DNA of 33,788 nt. Source: a virus. Below the pieces are notes generated by a model that saw only the letters and a program-made list of their open reading frames with translations, was not told the DNA's origin and searched no databases. Position 1 is the first letter of the stretch. Each line of letters opens with the position of its first letter. Position numbers and translations under genes: made by a program. The stretch spans positions 1 through 33,788 of the IMG/VR virus record IMGVR_UViG_3300011115_000331, one strand, 5' to 3'. Below are positions 15,480 through 20,832 of the stretch, piece by piece.

Positions 15480-15709
15480 TGGGTTTCTCCCTTGATGTTA
15501 GGAAATTGTGTGTCTGGAAATAGTGCAGCAAGGTCATAGATGACAGGCTCCATTGCTTCAAACAGAATGCCTTCAGCACATGCGCGAGAATCTAAACGCA
15601 TAATTGAGCAAAATTCTGACTTAATGCCGCCCTCAACTGGGTCAATGCCGTTGGATGGATGAAAACAGGAACGTGCTTTGTAATGCTTGCAGTCAATGCA
15701 AAGTTTCAT
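15476..15709 (-). CDS. Cys-rich small protein, putative metal binding
   Basis: Encodes 77 residues. C4-x2-C7 near the N-terminus (MKLCIDCKHYKARSCFHPSN) is followed by SCF, EFC and RAC Cys residues, a spacing that suits a small zinc-binding domain of the kind common in phage early proteins. The C-terminal half is acidic/hydrophobic (FEAMEPVIYDLAALFPD). AAAGGGGTAAC precedes the ATG, and a good promoter lies about 40 bases upstream, making this the first gene of the second leftward operon. Confidence 0.65.
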   Translation of the reverse strand: MKLCIDCKHYKARSCFHPSNGIDPVEGGIKSEFCSIMRLDSRACAEGILFEAMEPVIYDLAALFPDTQFPNIKGETQ

Positions 15710-15745
15710 AGTTACCCCTTTAGATGGTTAGGAAATACAGGTACT

Positions 15746-15775
15746 ACTATATAGATTAGATAGATTATATGTCAA
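15746..15775 (-). promoter_or_regulatory. Sigma70-like promoter for the recombination operon
   Basis: On the minus strand TTGACA (15770-15775) matches the -35 consensus fully. It is followed after 18 bases by TATAGT (15746-15751), or after 16 by TATATA. Transcription would begin near 15740 and run leftward into the Cys-rich gene at 15709 and the exonuclease/RecT/rusA genes. The element overlaps the last codons of the gene at 15765-15965. Confidence 0.68.
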
Positions 15776-15965
15776 GATATTTGTGGTTATCCTCCTTCTT
15801 TATGTTGTTGTTGCACATGGTACAAATGGGCAAACCGTGTTTTTGGGTTGAAACAATGTATTTAGACTTTTTCATACCGCCAGTTGCGTACATTTTGCAG
15901 AATGAATTAGTACCGTTCCAATAATGTGCGCTACCTGTTAGCGTCTTTCTGACTAGATATTTCAT
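15765..15965 (-). CDS. Small Cys-containing hypothetical protein
   Basis: Encodes 66 residues. TGSAHYWNGTNSFCKMYATGGM and GLPICTMCNNNI suggest a compact zinc-binding or Cys-stabilised fold, a style I recognise from short phage proteins without known function. The ribosome site is weak (CGGGACTATAAACA). It lies alone between the GC-rich gap and the second leftward promoter, whose -35 box falls in its last codons, so it belongs to the transcript from further upstream or has its own weak promoter. Confidence 0.55.
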   Translation of the reverse strand: MKYLVRKTLTGSAHYWNGTNSFCKMYATGGMKKSKYIVSTQKHGLPICTMCNNNIKKEDNHKYLDI

Positions 15966-16216
15966 TGTTTATAGTCCCGTTCACCAAAAGACCCCCCTAC
16001 CCCAAACCGAAAAGGGTAGAGAGAGAAGGTTCACCGCCCATTTGGGCATCGTCATGCTACGGATTGGATACCGTACGCCCCTCGGCTTGACGATTCGACC
16101 AGCCGACCGGATTATTCGGGAACTGCCCCCTAGCTAACTTCAGCATACCGGCTACGCTTTTCTCCCGCGCCACCACGTTTAGGTGCTTGCTATCGTGCGG
16201 GGTACGGTCTAGACGC
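15966..16216. other. GC-richer intergenic stretch without a confirmed gene
   Basis: This is the longest stretch with no convincing gene, and it is visibly richer in G and C than its flanks. It holds short hairpins: GCCC-ATTT-GGGC near 16037-16048, and TCGGCT/AGCCGA near 16082-16106. On the minus strand one frame stays open for more than 50 codons up to a TAG at about 16061 but lacks a convincing start and ribosome site. It could be a structured RNA, a decayed gene or a replication/regulatory site. No tRNA cloverleaf was found on either strand. Confidence 0.4.
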
Positions 16217-16296
16217 AAAAAAGCCCTCAAGTTTTGGCTCTCATACGTGTAACGGCACGCTCCTAAAAAGGTAGAGAACCAAAGCTAAAGGGCTTT
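16217..16296 (-). terminator. Intrinsic terminator of the first leftward operon
   Basis: On the minus strand a 23-base arm (16296-16274) pairs with a second arm (16242-16220) with three mismatches and one wobble, and six T residues follow (16222-16217). This is a strong rho-independent terminator placed 58 bases after the last small gene. The 31-base loop is unusually long and contains TGCCGTTACA, able to pair with a matching sequence upstream of the stem. Confidence 0.65.
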
Positions 16297-16318
16297 AGGT
16301 TTTGTCAATGCCGTTACA
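16248..16318 (-). repeat. 10-bp inverted repeat interleaved with the terminator stem
   Basis: TGTAACGGCA at 16248-16257 and TGCCGTTACA at 16309-16318 are perfect inverted copies. The first lies in the loop of the terminator stem and the second outside it, so pairing both would give an H-type pseudoknot in the transcript. This arrangement suggests a structured RNA or a controlled terminator rather than a plain one. Confidence 0.55.
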
Positions 16319-16354
16319 AAGACAACCCGAAGTTACCTGCGCGGGGGGCAAATG

Positions 16355-16468
16355 TCAATCAGGTGGCGTTAAAAAAGTCCACAGAAGCCATGCAACAATT
16401 GTCAGCAACATAACGCCCATGCCCATAAATATCCCCGATATTAATAATGTGAAAATAGCTGTAAGCAT
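16355..16468 (-). CDS. 37-residue membrane peptide
   Basis: Encodes 37 residues, too short for usual gene calls. Almost the whole chain is hydrophobic (LTAIFTLLISGIFMGMGVML, then LTIVAWLLWTFL), ending TPPD. One or two membrane passes are likely. The ATG lies in a TAATG overlap with the stop of the upstream 43-residue gene, so translation is coupled. Possible roles include superinfection exclusion or membrane targeting of a partner, without direct evidence. Confidence 0.6.
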   Translation of the reverse strand: MLTAIFTLLISGIFMGMGVMLLTIVAWLLWTFLTPPD

Positions 16469-16599
16469 TATTTGACCCTGAAAAGTTCTTTTATATCTGC
16501 TACGTAGCATTTCCAATGGTAAATAATGTTAGGTGCATCACTGTAGTAAATCTCACCTAGTTTTAATTTGATGCTGCATCGATAGCAACGTAGACTCAT
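16468..16599 (-). CDS. 43-residue Cys-containing peptide
   Basis: Encodes 43 residues: MSLRCYRCSIKLKLGEIYYS, then APNIIYHWKCYV. C5-x2-C8 and H28-x2-C31 together form a likely zinc knuckle, as in very small phage regulatory proteins. AAGGGGGCAGTC precedes the ATG, which overlaps the upstream stop (ATGA). The following membrane-peptide ATG overlaps its TAA. The tight coupling on both sides supports a real gene. Confidence 0.6.
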   Translation of the reverse strand: MSLRCYRCSIKLKLGEIYYSDAPNIIYHWKCYVADIKELFRVK

Positions 16600-16793
16600 G
16601 ACTGCCCCCTTGCGCGTATAGCGTTTGCTGCTTCAATGTATGTTTTGGAATTGAACGCAATCTCAGCACACGCTTCGCGCTCTGCTGCTATCAGTCGCCC
16701 AAGGTCGTCTGAATTTGCAATGAACACCCCTTCGGTAGCCGTTTCTGGTATGCCAGCCTCCCGAGCCATGCGGATAATGTCGTCGCGTGTCAT
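16596..16793 (-). CDS. Small conserved phage protein
   Basis: Encodes 65 residues. MTRDDIIRMAREAG at the start and an AAEREACAEIA helix in the middle form a very common short phage protein, usually unannotated in function. GGAGGCTAAAAA precedes the ATG, inside the end of the upstream gene. It ends in RARGQS with a stop overlapping the next ATG. It may interact with host proteins early in infection, but this is unproven. Confidence 0.7.
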   Translation of the reverse strand: MTRDDIIRMAREAGIPETATEGVFIANSDDLGRLIAAEREACAEIAFNSKTYIEAANAIRARGQS

Positions 16794-17035
16794 TTTTTAG
16801 CCTCCGCTTCAGCCTTGATTTCAGCCAACGGACGCCAGCCGAATCGTCGCCAAGTCTTAGTTACATCAGTTTGGCTACTGGGTGTCCATTCTCGACCGTC
16901 TAATAGGCCCGTAGCGGGTTTTAAATAGGCCGCTGATACTTCGACATCGGATAGACGCTCGACAGGCTTAAAAGGCCTGTAATCCAAGTCCATATTTTCT
17001 TGTTCAATAATTAGTGATTGTTTAACTTTTCCCAT
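16790..17035 (-). CDS. Conserved hypothetical phage protein
   Basis: Encodes 81 residues. The central PATGLLDGREWTPSSQTDVT followed by WRRFGWRP is a motif I recognise from short proteins in many phages of proteobacteria, without known activity. Two Trp residues and the Arg cluster suggest a compact binding module. GGGAAAAG-like sequence within the start region and coupling to the next gene (4-base overlap) place it in the same small-gene operon. Confidence 0.65.
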   Translation of the reverse strand: MGKVKQSLIIEQENMDLDYRPFKPVERLSDVEVSAAYLKPATGLLDGREWTPSSQTDVTKTWRRFGWRPLAEIKAEAEAKK

Positions 17036-17037
17036 TA

Positions 17038-17220
17038 TTAAGCCTCCGATAAGTCAAGTTCAAATTCGCACCATAAAACACGTGCTAAATTGTAAATATG
17101 GTTATTCGCTTCAACTGATTCGACGCCGTACTCATTTAACACCATCTCAAAATCTGATTCATGATTGTGCATAATGTCAGTGAGAATAGTTGCCAGTGCA
17201 TCTTTTAATGATTCATTCAT
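17038..17220 (-). CDS. Small acidic hypothetical protein
   Basis: Encodes 60 residues, acidic and mostly helical (LKDALATILTDIMHNHES, YNLARVLWCEFELDLSEA). AAAGGGGTTTATT gives a good ribosome site before the ATG. It lies two bases upstream of the next gene in the leftward operon. No family or motif recognised. Small acidic early proteins are often inhibitors of host factors, but there is no direct support here. Confidence 0.6.
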   Translation of the reverse strand: MNESLKDALATILTDIMHNHESDFEMVLNEYGVESVEANNHIYNLARVLWCEFELDLSEA

Positions 17221-17250
17221 AATAAACCCCTTTAAAAACGATTAGGAAAG

Positions 17251-17300
17251 CCCGTAGGGCGATTAAATAGGGTTGCCAATAGTAAGACAACCCTAAGTAG
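17251..17300 (-). other. Two hairpins between early genes
   Basis: GCCC-GTA-GGGC (about 17250-17260) and AGGGTTG/CAACCCT (about 17270-17295) lie between the gene ending at 17311 and the start at 17220. On the minus strand the first is followed by TTTCCTAATCG. They could be a leaky terminator or an mRNA processing/stability site that sets expression of the downstream genes. Confidence 0.4.
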
Positions 17301-17310
17301 AGAAAACGTC

Positions 17311-17526
17311 TCAGATTGGCATTTTGTCTGCCATACCTGCAATCTCATTCTTTTTAACGTCCCTGCCTAAAAAGCTAATGAAGGCGTATTGCAACGACCC
17401 TTTAACGTCATTAGACCAAACACTAAACCAGCGTTCATTGCCTTTATCGTCGATAAGTTGCCAGTCAGTTGTGCCATGTAAATAGGCCTTTACACAATTT
17501 TTACCATCAGCGTGAAATGCAATCAT
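17311..17526 (-). CDS. Small hypothetical protein
   Basis: Encodes 71 residues from the ATG at 17526, with GGGGG eight bases upstream; a longer frame reads into the membrane peptide gene and is rejected. It contains TTDWQLIDDKGNERWFSVWS and a C-terminal FLGRDVKKNEIAGMADKM. Predicted mixed alpha/beta. Its MIAFH start echoes MIAIH in the gene at 17879, perhaps by chance. Function unknown. Confidence 0.62.
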   Translation of the reverse strand: MIAFHADGKNCVKAYLHGTTDWQLIDDKGNERWFSVWSNDVKGSLQYAFISFLGRDVKKNEIAGMADKMPI

Positions 17527-17537
17527 AAAACCCCCAA

Positions 17538-17624
17538 TTAGAAAGAAAGCAAAAGAATAAGAAAACCCCAAAAGACTAGAAAACCGATTAAACCCATTAA
17601 TAATTCAGCAAATGATTTAGGCAT
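17538..17624 (-). CDS. 28-residue single-helix membrane peptide
   Basis: Encodes 28 residues: a short start (MPKSFAELL) then one hydrophobic helix (MGLIGFLVFWGFLILLLSF). CGAGGG stands about eight bases before the ATG, inside the last codons of the upstream gene. Its stop is followed by the ribosome site of the next gene. Together with the 37-residue peptide at 16355 it makes two tiny membrane peptides in one early operon. Confidence 0.55.
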   Translation of the reverse strand: MPKSFAELLMGLIGFLVFWGFLILLLSF

Positions 17625-17627
17625 GAT

Positions 17628-17879
17628 TTAAACCCTCGAATGGTCAAAACAGAACACATAACCCTTGCCGTCGGCAGAATCACCAAACCGCATGTTGTCC
17701 AGATTCCAATCTAGTTTGTGCTTTTCTACAAGTGCTTTGACAGCTTGAAAGTGTGCTTGTTCGTATGATTCGGCGTATGGATAAGCGATAACCGCTTCAA
17801 AACCGCTGGCAGTGAATGCCTTAATACGAGTGCCGCGAGTGTTAGTAACTGGCAAGCATTTAGTGTGAATTGCAATCAT
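17628..17879 (-). CDS. Conserved small phage protein
   Basis: Encodes 83 residues from the ATG at 17879, with AAGGGG before it; an earlier in-frame ATG would start inside the leader. CLPVTNTRGTRIKAFTASG, then AVIAYPYAESYEQAHFQAVK and GKGYVFCFDHSRV is a pattern I know from small proteins of many phages and some plasmids, with no assigned activity. It looks like a compact alpha/beta domain with a conserved Thr-Arg-Gly-x-Arg loop, possibly binding nucleic acid. Confidence 0.7.
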   Translation of the reverse strand: MIAIHTKCLPVTNTRGTRIKAFTASGFEAVIAYPYAESYEQAHFQAVKALVEKHKLDWNLDNMRFGDSADGKGYVFCFDHSRV

Positions 17880-17939
17880 GGTAAGCCCCTTGTTAGGAAA
17901 GGTTAGGAATAGCCAGTTACGCACTGGCAAGCGGTTTAA

Positions 17940-18080
17940 TCAGAATTCGTTGGTAAGTATCTCAATTGCTTTTCTATCATCCCGATTTTGTAAAGCCTCA
18001 ACTAGATTTTCATTTTCTAAGGCAACGTAAGGGTCAATAAGCAATTTCAAGCAAAGTGCAGCGAATTCGGTCTTAGTCAT
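17940..18080 (-). CDS. 46-residue acidic hypothetical protein
   Basis: Encodes 46 residues from the ATG at 18080, preceded by AAGGGGG; the longer frame upstream overlaps the preceding gene without need. It is helical and acidic (MTKTEFAALCLKLLIDPYVA, ALQNRDDRKAIEILTNEF). A GCCAGT/ACTGGC hairpin follows the stop (about 17920-17936). No family recognised. Confidence 0.6.
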   Translation of the reverse strand: MTKTEFAALCLKLLIDPYVALENENLVEALQNRDDRKAIEILTNEF

Positions 18081-18090
18081 AGTGTCCCCC

Positions 18091-18372
18091 TTATGCAATG
18101 TAATTAGTAGCAATGTGATGACGTTTTGAGTCATAGCCTGCAGGTTTACGTTGATTGCCAGTAAGAAAAAAGGTAACCGAAAACCCTTTATTTGCTTCAA
18201 ATTGGTTTTCTTGGATTAGCTTTTGTTTGATTGCCTGCACTTGCCCTGCTAAGTCATCAAGCGTACCGTTAAAGTTTTCACGGTAAATTGTTTGCATTGG
18301 TTCTGTAAAGACCATGTTTCCACGCTTTTCAGACTTGTTTGCTAACACGATAAATTCGTATGTTTTAGCCAT
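18091..18372 (-). CDS. First early leftward gene, hypothetical
   Basis: Encodes 93 residues from the ATG at 18372, with TAAGGTG upstream and the leftward promoter 46 bases away. It carries MAKTYEFIVLANKSEKRGNM, a helical middle (DDLAGQVQAIKQKLIQEN) and a C-terminal FSVTFFLTGNQRKPAGYDSK. As the first gene after the strongest leftward promoter it is likely expressed early and abundantly. No family recognised. A host-takeover or DNA-binding role would fit but is unproven. Confidence 0.65.
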   Translation of the reverse strand: MAKTYEFIVLANKSEKRGNMVFTEPMQTIYRENFNGTLDDLAGQVQAIKQKLIQENQFEANKGFSVTFFLTGNQRKPAGYDSKRHHIATNYIA

Positions 18373-18417
18373 TGTTTTCACCTTAGGAATTGGTTTAATC
18401 AAGTGTTGCTAGTACCT

Positions 18418-18445
18418 ATTATATAGACGATAGGGGTTATGTGAA
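18418..18445 (-). promoter_or_regulatory. Leftward early promoter
   Basis: On the minus strand TTCACA (18440-18445) and TATAAT (18418-18423) are spaced by 16 bases, giving 11 of 12 consensus matches to sigma70 boxes. Start of transcription would be near 18411, about 40 bases before the first small gene. It directs the run of early genes ending at the terminator near 16217. Confidence 0.75.
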
Positions 18446-18519
18446 CTGCTTTGTATATATTTATATTTAAAAGATAGCCTTTGTATTTATAAAAGATAGT
18501 ATAAAAATATCATAGTAAC

Positions 18520-18543
18520 TATATACATATATATATGTATATA
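18520..18543. repeat. 24-bp perfect palindrome
   Basis: TATATACATATA followed by its exact reverse complement. Every base from 18520 pairs with its partner up to 18543, with a C/G pair at 18526/18537 breaking the simple AT run. It is directly joined to the next palindrome. Confidence 0.75.
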
Positions 18544-18562
18544 TGTATGTATTACATACATA
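18542..18562. repeat. 21-bp palindrome with single central base
   Basis: Arms TATGTATGTA and TACATACATA around one T. It overlaps the previous palindrome by two bases. The pair could form cruciforms or bind a dimeric protein. Confidence 0.75.
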
Positions 18563-18717
18563 GTATACAAATACTGTAAGTGATATATATTAAGCATGCC
18601 TATTATTTAAGCGGATATGCTGGGAGATTGTTAACTCTCACCCCTCTTAGATTTAACAATTCAGAAGGGGCACATGGGGCAGCAACTAACCTGATTAGAC
18701 TGCTTACAGATGGCATC

Positions 18718-18903
18718 CTACCGGCTTGCAATGGCAGGTTCTGGACTCTGGGCATGGGCAGGTAACTCTAAGCTGATGACACGCTGCACGATGGCTTTTC
18801 GATTGGCCTCAGGGGGCTTGGAGTGAGTGCTCCATTCATCTTTCCCCCCAAAAAAAATATGTGTTTTTCTGTGGTTCTGATATTCTTTATTTTGAATCGT
18901 CAT
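18718..18903 (-). CDS. Small hypothetical protein in the control region
   Basis: Encodes 61 residues. AAGGAG stands eight bases before the ATG, one of the best ribosome sites in the genome, which supports a real gene. The chain is basic at the start (MTIQNKEYQNHRKTHIFFGG) and has a proline-rich end (LPAHAQSPEPAIASR). No fold or family recognised. It lies upstream of the main leftward promoter and is read toward the AT-rich region. It could be a regulator or origin-associated factor, which would fit its location only. A 37-codon frame follows directly after its TAG with no separate ribosome site. Confidence 0.5.
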   Translation of the reverse strand: MTIQNKEYQNHRKTHIFFGGKDEWSTHSKPPEANRKAIVQRVISLELPAHAQSPEPAIASR

Positions 18904-18962
18904 GATTCTCCTTCTGTGTTGGCTACGCTCTATCGCTTGGGTGTAGTCATTTTGCCCATCTC

Positions 18963-18991
18963 TTGTAGGTGGGTTTTTTTTCGTCTATAGT
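18963..18991 (+). promoter_or_regulatory. Candidate rightward promoter
   Basis: TTGTAG (18963-18968) and TATAGT (18986-18991) are separated by 17 bases, with the -10 box good and the -35 weak. A T tract fills the spacer. Transcription would begin about 20 bases before the first rightward gene at 19018. Confidence 0.5.
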
Positions 18992-19017
18992 GTGTATATT
19001 GGTTATGAGGGATAGAT

Positions 19018-19230
19018 ATGATTAACTTAGAAGTAGAGAAGTCAGTGCCGTTGCCGGAGGGCAAGAAGCGGTATCCCTACAAGGAGATGGATATTGGGGA
19101 CAGCTTCTTTGTCGATGCTGGCAAGTTGCAGGTGGTGTGTAATGCCAATTACAGGGCATCCAAGCGGTTAGGGATGCAGTTCATAGCGAGGAAAGAAGTT
19201 GAGGGGGTGAGGGTATGGAGAACTGCATAG
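19018..19230 (+). CDS. Small conserved phage protein (DUF7303-like)
   Basis: Encodes 70 residues. LPEGKKRYPYKEMDIGDSFF, then VVCNANYRASKRLGMQFIAR and EGVRVWRTA match what I remember of a common phage family (DUF7303); the fold looks like a small mixed alpha/beta DNA-binding domain, but function is not known. TGAGGGATAGAT precedes the ATG. It is the first rightward gene after the control region and could act as a regulator of late expression; this is inference. Confidence 0.68.
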   Translation: MINLEVEKSVPLPEGKKRYPYKEMDIGDSFFVDAGKLQVVCNANYRASKRLGMQFIARKEVEGVRVWRTA

Positions 19231-19493
19231 AGGCGTCTACGGAGCGTAACGACATAAAGGGCATCGTAGATAATACATTTGATGCAATACACAAGCTCAA
19301 AGAGTTAGAGGCTAGATTGCATCATTTGAAGTATTCGTTAGAGATGATGAGCATTTCACATGAAACAAAGAAAGAGTGGGTACCTTTATCTGATAAAGCA
19401 AAATTACATTTTGTTCTAAGCTCAAAAAGCTGGACTGTTATGGAATTAATACAGGCGGTGGAAATAGAGTGTTGGGAGAAAAACGGTGGATGA
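19215..19493 (+). CDS. Small helical hypothetical protein
   Basis: Encodes 92 residues. Predicted helical throughout, with KLKELEARLHHLKYSLEMM suggesting a coiled coil. It ends SSKSWTVMELIQAVEIECW. GAGGGTGAGGG supports the ATG, 16 bases before the end of the upstream gene. No family recognised. It belongs to a string of small overlapping genes before the terminase, several of which may be packaging or regulatory accessories. Confidence 0.6.
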   Translation: MENCIEASTERNDIKGIVDNTFDAIHKLKELEARLHHLKYSLEMMSISHETKKEWVPLSDKAKLHFVLSSKSWTVMELIQAVEIECWEKNGG

Positions 19494-19689
19494 CGAATTA
19501 GAAGTACCAAGAGAAGAAGATTCTGGTGTATTGAAGTTTAATGTTGACATGACGGTCGATACATTCTTTGACCAATACATTCTCTGGCGGCTTACAGACG
19601 TATTGCGGTATGAGGAAGACCCAAGGGTTCGTCGTGCTTGCCATGAGCTGATAGCCTATATGAAAACACCGGAGAGTAACGATGACTGA
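19486..19689 (+). CDS. Small acidic hypothetical protein
   Basis: Encodes 67 residues with a GTG start (19486) supported by GGGAG eight bases upstream. It overlaps the previous gene by 8 bases and the next by 8. An acidic lead (DDELEVPREEDSG) precedes a helical core (FFDQYILWRLTDVLRYE, RRACHELIAYMKTPE). No family recognised. The dense overlap supports coupling with its neighbours. Confidence 0.6.
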   Translation: MDDELEVPREEDSGVLKFNVDMTVDTFFDQYILWRLTDVLRYEEDPRVRRACHELIAYMKTPESNDD

Positions 19690-19888
19690 AGCAATAAACA
19701 ACTTAATGCCTCTAGCGATGGAGGATGTTAAGAAAGCCTACATGGAGAAGGTCTACACGATGAGCCATGCCGAGCTGTTCCATGAATTGATGCGGGTGCA
19801 TACCGAGTCAGCTAAGTTGTTGCGGGATGCTAACGATGAGGCTGCACGATTAAAGGATGCCCTTGAACGCCTCAGTACCATCAACTGA
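19682..19888 (+). CDS. Small helical hypothetical protein
   Basis: Encodes 68 residues, predicted as two or three helices (AMEDVKKAYMEKVYTMSHAE, then ESAKLLRDANDEAARLKDAL) with a coiled-coil end. GGAGAGTAACG precedes the ATG. The small size and helical build would suit a terminase-partner or regulatory role near the packaging genes, but no signature supports either. Confidence 0.6.
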   Translation: MTEAINNLMPLAMEDVKKAYMEKVYTMSHAELFHELMRVHTESAKLLRDANDEAARLKDALERLSTIN

Positions 19889-20189
19889 TAAGTACGCAGA
19901 AGAACTTCTGCTTTCTCGAACCATCTTGAAAAATGAGATGGTCAAGGCTAACCGTGCTTACAGTCCAGACGAAAAGAAAGAATTGCTACAGTCTTGGAAA
20001 AATCAATATAGCCCGGAACTAGTCAATGAGCTATTGCGTGTAGCCAAGAATCCAGAAGCAAGATACCGTATTGCGAACTGGAACTTAGCCAACTTTGAAG
20101 GGGATAGAATTGCAAAATCCATCAGTAGCAGTAGTAACAATAACGTCAAACCGAAAAGAGTTAAAGAAAACCATACAAAGTATAAATGA
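19857..20189 (+). CDS. Hypothetical protein upstream of terminase, small-terminase candidate
   Basis: Encodes 110 residues. The helical core RAYSPDEKKELLQSWKNQYS, then VNELLRVAKNPEARYRIANW precedes a Ser/Asn/Lys-rich tail. Basic, helical and encoded shortly before the large terminase subunit, it could be a small terminase. No helix-turn-helix is obvious and the DNA-binding protein after the terminase is a rival. The ATG (19857) has only AAAGG directly before it, so the start is uncertain; TTG 19863 is an alternative. It overlaps the glycosyltransferase start. Confidence 0.5.
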   Translation: MPLNASVPSTDKYAEELLLSRTILKNEMVKANRAYSPDEKKELLQSWKNQYSPELVNELLRVAKNPEARYRIANWNLANFEGDRIAKSISSSSNNNVKPKRVKENHTKYK

Positions 20190-20832
20190 GCAGACGTACC
20201 CGTGTTCTCATTACCTATTCACTGATGGCATAGTTAGTTTTGATACATACCTTGAGTTAGCTAAGACGCACCGTTCTGACAAACGCTTTGTGTCTTATTG
20301 GGACAGACGTACAGGCAATAACGGCAATCACTTAATCGCTGCTTGCACTAGCTTAGTAACTGAAGACATTGTGATGGTCTTAGCTGACGATGATTGGTAC
20401 AAGCCTAACCATGTTGAAAGCCTTGTGAACATTATTAAAGACGGCAATGATTGGGCATATAGCTTTCGTTCTGTTTACGACAAGGATGAAAACTATTTGT
20501 TTGATGACTTGTGTGAGTCGTTAGGCGAGGAGCATTGGACGTGGAATATGGAAGGCCATCATTTTGCTGAGACAGGCTCAGTTGCGATGAAGACAGAGTG
20601 TTATAGAAACTTAGCCAACATCTATAACTTTAAGGAGTGGGGAACCGATAGAATCTTTTATCAAAACGCACGACAACTGTACCCCAAGTTTAAGGGAAGT
20701 AAGCAGCACACTATGTGCTTTCGTCTTGGCGGCAATCCCGGCTCAGTAACCAAAGAGTTTTTAGAATACGGCAATCAATTCCTAATGGACAAATACAACG
20801 GACAATTGCCTTGGGTAACCAATGAAATTTAA
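20110..20832 (+). CDS. Glycosyltransferase family 2-like protein
   Basis: Encodes 240 residues from TTG 20110, with AAGGGGA six bases upstream; another in-frame TTG at 20095 lacks such a site. PSVAVVTITSNRKELKKTIQ is the classic GT2 start and IVMVLADDDWYKPNHVE (D92-D94) the nucleotide-sugar/metal motif. The end has an FKEWGTDRIFYQNA acceptor-like segment. It ends 11 bases inside the terminase gene. The substrate is unknown; it may modify virion proteins or phage DNA. This is the second sugar-transfer gene in the genome and does not resemble the one at 10963-11706. Confidence 0.78.
   Translation: MQNPSVAVVTITSNRKELKKTIQSINEQTYPCSHYLFTDGIVSFDTYLELAKTHRSDKRFVSYWDRRTGNNGNHLIAACTSLVTEDIVMVLADDDWYKPNHVESLVNIIKDGNDWAYSFRSVYDKDENYLFDDLCESLGEEHWTWNMEGHHFAETGSVAMKTECYRNLANIYNFKEWGTDRIFYQNARQLYPKFKGSKQHTMCFRLGGNPGSVTKEFLEYGNQFLMDKYNGQLPWVTNEI

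Larger units (their letters stand above)
18446..18717. other. AT-rich control region, candidate replication origin
   Basis: Between the leftward promoter and the divergent genes, about 18450-18600 is almost pure A/T with overlapping palindromes. The adjoining part holds a near hairpin CCCCTCT/AGAAGGGG (18642-18670). No gene with a ribosome site is seen on the plus strand. Divergent transcription, easily melted DNA and lack of phage replication proteins make it the best candidate for an origin recognised by host factors. It could equally be a transcription control site only. Confidence 0.4.

Noticed and set aside
16040-16220. Open minus-strand frame of more than 50 codons reading toward a TAG near 16061
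   Set aside because: Protein-like in places but has no convincing start codon with a ribosome site, so it is not listed as a gene; recorded under the GC-rich stretch.
15966-16354. Possible tRNA or tmRNA
   Set aside because: TCGAATC-like loop sequence occurs, but no acceptor stem or cloverleaf could be built on either strand.
18580-18765. Plus-strand frame in the control region
   Set aside because: GTG start without a ribosome site, beginning inside the AT-rich palindromes. It overlaps a better-supported minus-strand gene. Kept only as part of a finding.
20095-20109. Earlier TTG start for the GT2-like gene
   Set aside because: No ribosome site precedes it, whereas TTG 20110 has AAGGGGA at normal distance.
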